Shown here: positions 1 to 5,706 of the stretch, piece by piece
Layout: each line of letters begins with the position of its first letter
How positions within the stretch are numbered: the first letter of the stretch is position 1
Source of the DNA: an uncultured Clostridia bacterium
GTDB lineage: Bacteria > Bacillota > Clostridia > Oscillospirales > UMGS1783
Direction of reading: 5' to 3'
Assembly (NCBI GenBank): GCA_937892635.1
Contig: CALBKB010000017.1
Span: 1-7,332, forward strand
DNA length: 7,332 nucleotides
Notes under the pieces: model-generated
Seen by the model: the letters and a program-made list of their open reading frames with translations, nothing else
Told to the model about the DNA's origin: nothing
Database searches by the model: none
Position numbers and translations under genes: made by a program

Positions 1-1558
1 AAGGACGAATATAGACACGCGTGCCCCCGGCCAGATCAAAGGCCAAGATGTCAGCCTTAGGCAAATCACCCACGCCCTGATTGAAGTCCAATACCTGCTC
101 AACAGCAAGCCCGCCCATCGTTTTGGGCGGCTGACTGACCAAGTCTTTCATGCGTTTAGATAGATTTTCCTTGCCACACAGCGGATCAAGCGACAAACCG
201 ATGGTCTTCTCACCGTAATAGCCATGTTTCTGATACAAACGCTCCAACACATCAATCAGATCCATGCCCTGCTTATGATAATGCAACGCCATATCCGACA
301 CCATCATCGAAGCATAGACGGCATCCTTATCACGGGCATAGCTGGCACCGAGATAGCCATAGCTCTCCTCAAAACCAAACAGGAATTTCCGACCGCCCTT
401 ATCCTCCAAACGATCAATCTGCTGGCCGATATACTTAAATCCGGTTAAAACATCAAGCAACTCAATGCCATATTCCCTACAAATGGGGGAAACCATATTG
501 GTAGATACAATACTCTTAACGACAAAGCCATCGGCAGGAAGAGAACCGTTTTCTTTTCGGGCCGATAAGATATAATCGCACAAGAGCACACCGATCTGGT
601 TACCGGTCAACATCACGAACTGACCGTCATGCAGCACCAATGCCCCCAATCGGTCGGCATCGGGGTCGGTACCCAAAATCAGCTGTGCACCTTCTTCTTT
701 AGCCTGTTCCATGGCCAAGGAAAAAGCCTCTATTCTCTCGGGGTTAGGCGGATCTGCCGTGGGGAAATTGCCATCAGGCTGCATCTGTGCCTGACAAACC
801 GAGAAATTACGCCCACGTTCACGCAGCAAGCGCGGCACCAGACGATAACCGCTTCCATGAATAGGCGTATATATAATTTTAAAATCCGAATCGGATGCGA
901 GCGTCTCGACTGCACTTTCAGAGATTTTGGCCAGATATTCGCAATCGATCTCCTCTCCGATCATGATAATCTTGCCTTGGGCAATAGCTTGATCCAACGC
1001 CATGGTTTTAACCGGGACAAGCATATCCTTGCCTGCCTTGACCACCACAGCATTAGCCATTTCAGGCGCCAATTGAGCACCGTCCGCACCATATACCTTA
1101 TATCCGTTATATTCCTTGGGGTTATGGCTGGCTGTGATATTCACGCCGGCTGCCGCGCCGAATTTCATCACGGCAAAAGAAACCTCTGCGGTGGGCCGAA
1201 TATCGTCAAAGAGATACACTTTAACGCCGTAAGCGGCAAAAATACCGGCGGCATAGGCGGCAAACTCCTTGCTCATGCAACGACTGTCGCAACCGACAAC
1301 GATACCCTGCTCGGCCTTCCCCTGCTCAATGACAACCTGAGCCAAACCGGCCGATATCCAGCCAACTGTGACCAGATTTAAGCAACCGCTTCCTACACCC
1401 AATACACCGCGCAGGCCTGCCGTTCCAAACTCTAAATCGGCGGAAAAGCGAAGGCGGATGGTTGCATCATCGCCCTCCATCGCTTTGAGTTCTCTTTTTA
1501 ACTCAGCGTTGACCGACGGACTATCGAGCCATTTCTGATACTTTTTCAGATACTCCAT
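1..1558 (-). CDS. Phosphoglucomutase/phosphomannomutase (alpha-D-phosphohexomutase), C-terminus cut by window edge
   Basis: This gene interconverts hexose 1-phosphate and 6-phosphate in the cytoplasm, using a phosphoserine enzyme and Mg2+. I translated one uninterrupted frame of 519 codons that runs off the left edge. Landmarks appear in family order: FGTAGLRG at residues 44-51; the catalytic serine motif TASHNP with Ser144; the metal-binding loop GTDPDADR with Asp298, Asp300 and Asp302; and the sugar-recognition loop GFEESYGYL at 395-403. The window ends after TRVYIRP, just where the C-terminal phosphate-binding SGTEPK motif of the family would follow, so roughly 50-60 residues are missing. 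The long N-terminal part and the loop wording resemble the PgcA/PGM2-type branch rather than GlmM, so glucose phosphate is the likeliest substrate, but mannose phosphate cannot be excluded. The ATG has GGAGG 7 bases upstream, inside the end of the walJ-like gene, and starts 2 bases after its stop. This suggests one transcript and translational coupling. Confidence 0.93.
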   Translation of the reverse strand, partial: MEYLKKYQKWLDSPSVNAELKRELKAMEGDDATIRLRFSADLEFGTAGLRGVLGVGSGCLNLVTVGWISAGLAQVVIEQGKAEQGIVVGCDSRCMSKEFAAYAAGIFAAYGVKVYLFDDIRPTAEVSFAVMKFGAAAGVNITASHNPKEYNGYKVYGADGAQLAPEMANAVVVKAGKDMLVPVKTMALDQAIAQGKIIMIGEEIDCEYLAKISESAVETLASDSDFKIIYTPIHGSGYRLVPRLLRERGRNFSVCQAQMQPDGNFPTADPPNPERIEAFSLAMEQAKEEGAQLILGTDPDADRLGALVLHDGQFVMLTGNQIGVLLCDYILSARKENGSLPADGFVVKSIVSTNMVSPICREYGIELLDVLTGFKYIGQQIDRLEDKGGRKFLFGFEESYGYLGASYARDKDAVYASMMVSDMALHYHKQGMDLIDVLERLYQKHGYYGEKTIGLSLDPLCGKENLSKRMKDLVSQPPKTMGGLAVEQVLDFNQGVGDLPKADILAFDLAGGTRVYIRP

Positions 1559-1560
1559 TT

Positions 1561-2349
1561 CTATACCTCCATAAGTTCTGAACACATATCGCGCGAAGCC
1601 ACAGAAAGCATGACATCACGGTTGACACGAATCTTACTGTTTCCTAACGCGGCTAACGTCGTATTATATGCCAATCTTGGCAAATTATTATTCTGACTTA
1701 AATGCCCGAGGATCAAACGCTTGGTACCACCCTCCGCCAAAGCAGCTGCCGTTACCGCACAATCGGCATTGGACAAATGTCCGTGTATCGATAAAATTCG
1801 CTGCTTTAGTGCAGGTGGGTATTCGCCGTTTCTTAGCATATTTTCATCGTAATTGGATTCCAGCACCACAGCATCACTGCAACGAATGTGTTCAAGCACC
1901 GTCTGAGTAACCATGCCAAGGTCGGTAGCAATAGAAATGCGCTTGCGCCCATCGGTAATGGTATATCCCACGCTTTCAACCGAATCGTGCGACGTCTTGT
2001 AGGACGTTACCTTAAGATCGGAGCATATGGCATGATATCCGGTCGGCATCGTCACCAACAGATCTTTATCCATATCCTCAAACCGCGCGCTAATGGCACG
2101 CCCCGTTGCCTCATTGGCAAAAATGGGAATGCGATGTTTCTTGGTGATGGAAGACAGACCGCGGATATGATCAATATGCTCATGGGTAATAAAAATAGCA
2201 GCTATGCGATTACCGTCACAATCAGCCTGTTGCAGCGCCGTTTGCAAGGTACGTATCCCCACGCCGACATCCACCAATATCCCATAATTTCCATTATTTA
2301 TGTAGATGCAGTTGGCATTACTACCACTGCGTATGGTCATCAACTTCAT
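1561..2349 (-). CDS. walJ: WalJ/YycJ-family metallo-beta-lactamase-fold hydrolase
   Basis: Cytoplasmic metal-dependent hydrolase of 262 residues, the usual size for the WalJ/YycJ family, whose members are thought to act as nucleases or phosphodiesterases. The family opening is present (MKLMTIRSGSNANC, then LVDVG around residue 27). The zinc-binding signature THEHIDH supplies His56, His58, Asp60 and His61. Further probable ligands are His121, Asp143 in ATDLG, and His216 in LGHLSQNNN. A family-typical SIHGHLSN segment lies at about 187-194. I chose the ATG at 2349 because GGAG lies 7 bases upstream; an in-frame ATG ten codons earlier falls inside a terminator hairpin and would add an unrelated peptide. 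In B. subtilis yycJ lies in the walRK operon, but here it lies between murA and a phosphohexomutase gene, with no two-component genes in view. The exact substrate is not evident from the sequence. Confidence 0.88.
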   Translation of the reverse strand: MKLMTIRSGSNANCIYINNGNYGILVDVGVGIRTLQTALQQADCDGNRIAAIFITHEHIDHIRGLSSITKKHRIPIFANEATGRAISARFEDMDKDLLVTMPTGYHAICSDLKVTSYKTSHDSVESVGYTITDGRKRISIATDLGMVTQTVLEHIRCSDAVVLESNYDENMLRNGEYPPALKQRILSIHGHLSNADCAVTAAALAEGGTKRLILGHLSQNNNLPRLAYNTTLAALGNSKIRVNRDVMLSVASRDMCSELMEV

Positions 2350-2360
2350 GGTATTACTCC

Positions 2361-2394
2361 AAAAAAGCCCCAAAGGCAAAACGCCTTCAGGGCT
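2361..2394 (-). terminator. Intrinsic terminator after murA, abutting the walJ ribosome binding site
   Basis: Read on the minus strand, arms at 2383-2394 (AGCCCTGAAGGC) and 2366-2377 (GCCTTTGGGGCT) form a 12-bp stem with two G-U pairs around a 5-base loop, followed by six T. The stem starts 7 bases after the murA stop. The T-run ends directly against the GGAG (2357-2360) of the walJ-like gene, so no promoter fits between them. Read on the plus strand, the hairpin lacks a T-run. Confidence 0.88.
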
Positions 2395-2401
2395 ACTTTA
2401 T

Positions 2402-3685
2402 TCAACCGGCATTAACAAGCGTTTCTCCGTTATCTTCGGTATCACTGACGCGACTGATGTTGGCTCCCAGAGCCGTGAGTTTGCCCACAATATCCTCATA
2501 GCCACGTTCAATGTGTATAATCTCTTCGATTGTTGTGGTGCCGCAAGCCGAAATACCGGCAATGATCAGGGCCGCGCCGGCACGCAAATCGGTCGCCTTT
2601 ACCACGGCTCCCGTTAACTTTTCAACACCCGTGATGATAGCTACTTTACCGTCAATGCTGATATCCGCCCCCATACGTTTGAGTTCATCGGTGTATTTAT
2701 AACGGCTTTCAAACACATTTTCGGTAACAATGCTTGTCCCATCCGCTATTGAAAGAAGCGCTGTAATCTGAGGCTGCATATCTGTAGGAAATCCGGGGTA
2801 GGGAAGCGTTTTTATGTTTACGGGCTTTATAGTGCCGTTTCCTATAACGCGGATACTGTCGTCAAACTCTAAGACCTTAGGGCCGGTTTCGATTAATTTT
2901 GCGCTTATTGAATCCATATGCTTGGGGATTATATTTTTCACCAATACATCACCGCCCGACATGGCGGCAGCCACCATATAAGTACCGGCTTCAATCTGAT
3001 CGGGAATGATGGTATAGACACCGCCGCGCATATGCGACACGCCACGGATCTTAATGGTATCCGTACCGGCGCCCTTTACAACCGCACCCATCGAATTGAG
3101 GAAGTTAGCCAAATCAACGATATGCGGTTCTTTGGCTGCATTTTCAATCACCGTCATGCCTTCGGCCTTCGCCGCCGCCAACATAATATTGATAGTGGCG
3201 CCAACCGAAACCTGATCCAAATAGATCTCGGTTCCGACCAGACGATCGGCCTTGGCCATAACCATTCCGACTTCTGCACCCAGCGCACGAAAACCTTTGA
3301 CACTCAGATCAACCGGTCTGACACCGCCGAAATTGCAGCCGCCCGGCAGATCCACCTCGGCGCGACGAAAACGGCCCAACAAGGCACCAAGCAAATAATA
3401 GGAAGCACGCATCTTTCGTGCGAGGTGACTGGGGGTTTGGGTGATGGCCATACCCGTACAGTCGACCTCAATGGTGGTATCGTCGACAAACTCGATCTTT
3501 GCGCCCATTTTGCGCATAATATCAATGATCAGATATACGTCATTAATTTTAGGAATATTCTCAATGCGACACACACCGTCCACCAAAATAGCGGCAGGAA
3601 TAATAGCAACAGCGGCATTTTTCGCGCCACTGATTACAACCTCTCCGGCAAGCGGTGTTCCGCCTTTGATAATAAATCTATCCAA
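2402..3685 (-). CDS. murA: UDP-N-acetylglucosamine 1-carboxyvinyltransferase MurA
   Basis: Transfers enolpyruvate from phosphoenolpyruvate to UDP-GlcNAc, the first committed step of peptidoglycan synthesis in the cytoplasm and the target of fosfomycin. Family motifs run throughout: SGAKNAA with Lys22-Asn23, RASYYLLGALLGR with Arg93, PGGC with the catalytic Cys117, SVGATIN, PGFPTDMQPQ with Asp302, DLRAGAAL with Arg368 and ERGYED with Arg394. Cysteine rather than aspartate at the active site predicts fosfomycin sensitivity. I place the start at TTG 3685, not the in-frame ATG at 3703. GGAGG lies 8 bases before the TTG, while the ATG has no good site. The TTG product begins (M)DRFIIKGG like other MurA proteins and puts the lysine at 22, as in E. 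coli. The length is then 427 residues. The loop after the cysteine reads CNFGGVRPVDLS, apparently one residue longer than usual and with Ser for the usual His. It has its own promoter upstream and a terminator downstream. Confidence 0.96.
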   Translation of the reverse strand: MDRFIIKGGTPLAGEVVISGAKNAAVAIIPAAILVDGVCRIENIPKINDVYLIIDIMRKMGAKIEFVDDTTIEVDCTGMAITQTPSHLARKMRASYYLLGALLGRFRRAEVDLPGGCNFGGVRPVDLSVKGFRALGAEVGMVMAKADRLVGTEIYLDQVSVGATINIMLAAAKAEGMTVIENAAKEPHIVDLANFLNSMGAVVKGAGTDTIKIRGVSHMRGGVYTIIPDQIEAGTYMVAAAMSGGDVLVKNIIPKHMDSISAKLIETGPKVLEFDDSIRVIGNGTIKPVNIKTLPYPGFPTDMQPQITALLSIADGTSIVTENVFESRYKYTDELKRMGADISIDGKVAIITGVEKLTGAVVKATDLRAGAALIIAGISACGTTTIEEIIHIERGYEDIVGKLTALGANISRVSDTEDNGETLVNAG

Positions 3686-3693
3686 GTTTGTTT

Positions 3694-3698
3694 CCTCC
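3694..3698 (-). promoter_or_regulatory. murA ribosome binding site that decides a TTG start
   Basis: GGAGG on the minus strand lies 8 bases upstream of TTG 3685. It sits inside the six-codon extension that an ATG start at 3703 would add. The ATG itself is preceded by a stretch with no convincing Shine-Dalgarno match. Confidence 0.75.
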
Positions 3699-3783
3699 GT
3701 CATGAAATACCGTTTCTCGTTCGCGTAACTAGTATTGACATTTCATGTGAAAAACTACGAGTTAATAATTCTCATGTTACCTT

Positions 3784-3812
3784 ATTATATCCTATTTCTC
3801 ATGATTTTTCAA
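3784..3812 (-). promoter_or_regulatory. Sigma-A-type promoter of murA
   Basis: On the minus strand there is a -35 box TTGAAA (3807-3812), a spacer of exactly 17 bases and a perfect -10 box TATAAT (3784-3789). Transcription should start near 3777, giving murA an AT-rich leader of about 92 bases before TTG 3685. I see no riboswitch or strong hairpin in that leader. The promoter lies in the 165-base gap between rsmI and murA, so murA can be transcribed separately from the upstream genes. Confidence 0.85.
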
Positions 3813-3850
3813 GCATTTTTATCGACCTTAATCGGTTGATGATAAAATTT

Positions 3851-4678
3851 TTACATCAGCTCGTTAGAAAGCTTATATACACGGTTTTTCGGCAGGTCAA
3901 ATTCTACGGCAATTTGCTTGACCGCATCCGATTTTCGCATCCCTTCACCGATCTTTTTTGCCAACATATCTATGATTTGCTCATCGTCAATCTGCCGCAC
4001 CTCACCGGTCGCACCTTCCACCACCAAAACAAACTCGCCCTTGACATCCGACTCGTTTAATTGCGTGATGGCTTGCGAGAGCGTGGTGTACCAAACGCGC
4101 TCATGAATTTTCGTCAATTCTTTTACGATCGAAAGGCGACGATCGCCCCACAACTCCAATAGGTCCGTCAAAGTCTGTACCAACCGGTGCGGTGCCTCAT
4201 AAAAGATCATGGTTCGTTCCTCATCGCGTAACGCCGATAACCGCGCGCGACGCTCACCGGCCACAGACGGCAAAAAGCCTTCAAAAGCAAATCGGCCGCT
4301 GGGCAAGCCCGACAAAGCCAAGGCGCAAACGGCAGCACACGGACCGGGAACGACAACTGTTTCCACGCCCTGCTCGTGGCACATGCGCACAATGTCCTCA
4401 CCCGGATCGGAAATGGCAGGCATACCGGCATCGGTAACAAGGGCGCAAGTTTCTCCTCCGCGTATCCGATCAATAAGGTATTGGCCGCGGGACACTTTAT
4501 TATGCTCAAAATAACTGATCAGTTCCTTATGAATACCAAGATGAGATAAGAGCTTGCGAGAATTTCTCGTGTCTTCCGCCGCAATAAAATCCACCTCGCC
4601 CAGCACCCGGCTAATACGGCTCGAAAGATCGCCGAGATTGCCAATGGGGGTGCCCACAATATATAATTTACCGCTCAT
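3851..4678 (-). CDS. rsmI: 16S rRNA (cytidine(1402)-2'-O)-methyltransferase RsmI
   Basis: Methylates the 2'-hydroxyl of C1402 of 16S rRNA, in the ribosomal P site, using S-adenosylmethionine; a tetrapyrrole-methylase-fold enzyme. The 275-residue length is normal for the family. Visible family motifs are VGTPIGNLGD (residues 8-17), AAEDTRNSRKLLS (33-45), LVTDAGMPAISDPGE (80-94), VVPGPCAA followed by LSGLPSGRFAFEGFLP, MIFYEAPHR, and KELTKIHERV. The C-terminal segment MRKSDAVKQIAVEFDLPKNR matches the small helical domain of the family. I chose ATG 4678 because AAGGAG lies 6 bases upstream and the protein then opens MSGKLYIVGTPIGN; longer in-frame starts only read back into the preceding gene. 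It begins 1 base after the stop of the trmN6-like gene, and the ribosome binding site lies within that gene's last codons, so the two are probably co-translated. No convincing terminator follows it. Confidence 0.96.
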   Translation of the reverse strand: MSGKLYIVGTPIGNLGDLSSRISRVLGEVDFIAAEDTRNSRKLLSHLGIHKELISYFEHNKVSRGQYLIDRIRGGETCALVTDAGMPAISDPGEDIVRMCHEQGVETVVVPGPCAAVCALALSGLPSGRFAFEGFLPSVAGERRARLSALRDEERTMIFYEAPHRLVQTLTDLLELWGDRRLSIVKELTKIHERVWYTTLSQAITQLNESDVKGEFVLVVEGATGEVRQIDDEQIIDMLAKKIGEGMRKSDAVKQIAVEFDLPKNRVYKLSNELM

Positions 4679-4679
4679 A

Positions 4680-5402
4680 TCATACTCCTTGATAGATAGT
4701 TCGCAACTCGTGGCTTTCCACGCCGGGACTTTGATACATAACCAGCGCAGGCAACACATCCAAATTGGGCTTGCCGCCGCGACGAATCTGCAAAAGCATC
4801 AACGTAGGCTTAGCATCAACATACGGATGAACAAACCGCACCTGTTTAACCTCACCGCCGTAGTTGCGAGCATAGGCCACCGCATCGCACAACCGATTGG
4901 GACGTAAACACAAATATAGGCATCCGCCATAGCGAAGCAGTTCCATACCTGTTTTTATCACATCGGAAAGCGTGCACGCCCCTTCATGGCGTGCCGTGCT
5001 CACGCTTGCTTGTTCACTTTTCTTGCCGGTACCGGCAGGCGTATAGGGCGGATTGGAGATCACCACATCATAAACACCCTTGCATAATCGGTGCTCGCGC
5101 AGGTCAGTTTGATGCACATATAACGCATCCAGCCGATTGAGTTGCGCATTGCGTTGCACAAGTTCACACAGTTGCGGTTGAATTTCAACCGCATCGACAC
5201 GAGAAACCTGATATTTCGCAAACAACAATACCGATAATATCCCCTGTCCTGCACCCAAGTCAGCACAAACATCACCTTGTTTGGCACGGCAAAAATCAGC
5301 AAGCAAAATGGAATCGGTGGTAAACCGAAAATAGTCATTGGATTGTATAATGGAAAAACCGTTGCCCAGTTGACAGAGTTCTTCTCGGTTATGGATCATC
5401 AT
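4680..5402 (-). CDS. trmN6: tRNA1(Val) (adenine(37)-N6)-methyltransferase family protein (TrmN6/YabB/YfiC)
   Basis: SAM-dependent methyltransferase of 240 residues that probably methylates N6 of an adenine in tRNA. The family opening FRFTTDSILLADF (residues 25-37) is present, followed by the SAM-binding loop DLGAGQGIL (48-56), an acidic residue after strand 2 (VEIQP, Glu73), and the amino-methyltransferase motif ISNPPY with Asn117-Tyr120. Its place next to rsmI matches yabB-yabC in B. subtilis, although the small GIY-YIG gene yazA that separates them there is absent. Two adjacent ATG codons could start it, 5402 and 5399. GAGG (5408-5411) lies 5 bases from the first and 8 from the second. The second spacing is closer to that of the other genes here, so 5399 may be the true start. 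The ribosome binding site follows directly on the ferredoxin terminator and no promoter is visible. The tRNA target is inferred from the family. Confidence 0.9.
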   Translation of the reverse strand: MMIHNREELCQLGNGFSIIQSNDYFRFTTDSILLADFCRAKQGDVCADLGAGQGILSVLLFAKYQVSRVDAVEIQPQLCELVQRNAQLNRLDALYVHQTDLREHRLCKGVYDVVISNPPYTPAGTGKKSEQASVSTARHEGACTLSDVIKTGMELLRYGGCLYLCLRPNRLCDAVAYARNYGGEVKQVRFVHPYVDAKPTLMLLQIRRGGKPNLDVLPALVMYQSPGVESHELRTIYQGV

Positions 5403-5414
5403 ATTATCCTCAAT

Positions 5415-5452
5415 AAAAAGACAAGGGGATCTTCTATGCAGAAAATCCCCTT
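5415..5452 (-). terminator. Strong intrinsic terminator after the ferredoxin gene
   Basis: On the minus strand, AAGGGGAT (5445-5452) pairs with ATCCCCTT (5423-5430). The stem continues inward through one U-G and four Watson-Crick pairs to a GCAT tetraloop, 13 bp in all. It is followed by GTCTTTTT (5415-5422). The GAGG ribosome binding site of the trmN6-like gene begins only 3 bases after this T-run. The plus strand has no T-run after the hairpin, so it acts for the minus strand only. Confidence 0.92.
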
Positions 5453-5469
5453 ATCATCATGTACCAATC

Positions 5470-5640
5470 TTACTCAGCCTGAGGAGCTCCCACAGGGCAA
5501 GTACCGGCGCAAGCACCGCAATCCATGCACTTATCGGCATCGATTACATATTTGCCGTCACCTTCGCTGATTGCTTCGGTAGGGCAAGCATCAACACAAG
5601 CGCCACAGCTGATGCAATCGTCATTGATCTTATAGGCCAT
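5470..5640 (-). CDS. 2[4Fe-4S] ferredoxin, clostridial type
   Basis: Small soluble electron carrier of 56 residues, typical of anaerobes, where such proteins serve low-potential enzymes such as pyruvate:ferredoxin oxidoreductase and hydrogenases. The protein begins MAYKINDDCISCGACVDACP. It has two complete CxxCxxCxxxCP motifs: Cys9, Cys12, Cys15 and Cys19, then Cys38, Cys41, Cys44 and Cys48. Following the family rule, each cluster takes three cysteines from one motif and the last from the other. The length and the PVGAP ending match clostridial ferredoxins. AAGGAGG (5649-5655) lies 8 bases upstream of the ATG, the strongest ribosome binding site in the window and consistent with high expression. 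The gene has its own promoter and terminator, so it is monocistronic although it sits inside a conserved replication/RNA-modification cluster. The partner enzyme cannot be read from the context. Confidence 0.96.
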   Translation of the reverse strand: MAYKINDDCISCGACVDACPTEAISEGDGKYVIDADKCMDCGACAGTCPVGAPQAE

Positions 5641-5667
5641 TGTGATATCCTCCTTATGTTTTTTATC

Positions 5668-5696
5668 AGTATACCATACATTATAGAAAAAATCAA
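5668..5696 (-). promoter_or_regulatory. Extended -10 promoter of the ferredoxin gene
   Basis: On the minus strand there is a -35-like TTGATT (5691-5696), a 17-base spacer and a -10 box TATACT (5668-5673) preceded by TGG, an extended -10 TGn element. The predicted transcription start is near 5661, about 20 bases before the ferredoxin ATG, leaving room for little beyond the ribosome binding site. The -35 box begins 10 bases after the ricT stop codon. Confidence 0.82.
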
Positions 5697-5706
5697 TAGA
5701 ACAAAT

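Noticed and set aside
629..1381. 250-codon open frame on the plus strand opposite the phosphohexomutase gene
   Set aside because: It shares codon boundaries with the real minus-strand gene, which carries the catalytic serine and metal loops. The plus-strand product has no recognisable motif or supporting ribosome binding site.
3735..3740. Perfect TTGACA on the plus strand upstream of murA, a possible divergent promoter
   Set aside because: No acceptable -10 box lies 16-18 bases downstream, and there is no plus-strand gene for it to serve.
3738..3754. Small palindrome TTTCA-TG-TGAAA in the murA leader as an operator
   Set aside because: The arms are only 5 bp in AT-rich DNA, expected by chance, and it lies far downstream of the promoter.
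3818..3843. Possible hairpin terminator just after rsmI
   Set aside because: Only three contiguous pairs (ACC with GGT), then a mismatch; too weak, with no proper T-run. Transcription from rsmI may run on into murA.
2918..4060. 380-codon open frame on the plus strand opposite murA and the end of rsmI
   Set aside because: It lies antisense to two genes with unmistakable family motifs and runs across the murA promoter. It shows no recognisable domain, and its residue make-up (rich in His, Asn and Ile) is that of a mirrored coding frame.
5403..5422. TTGTCT followed by TAATAT as a promoter for trmN6
   Set aside because: The spacing is only 12 bases, and the -10-like element overlaps the start codon, so transcription would begin inside the gene.
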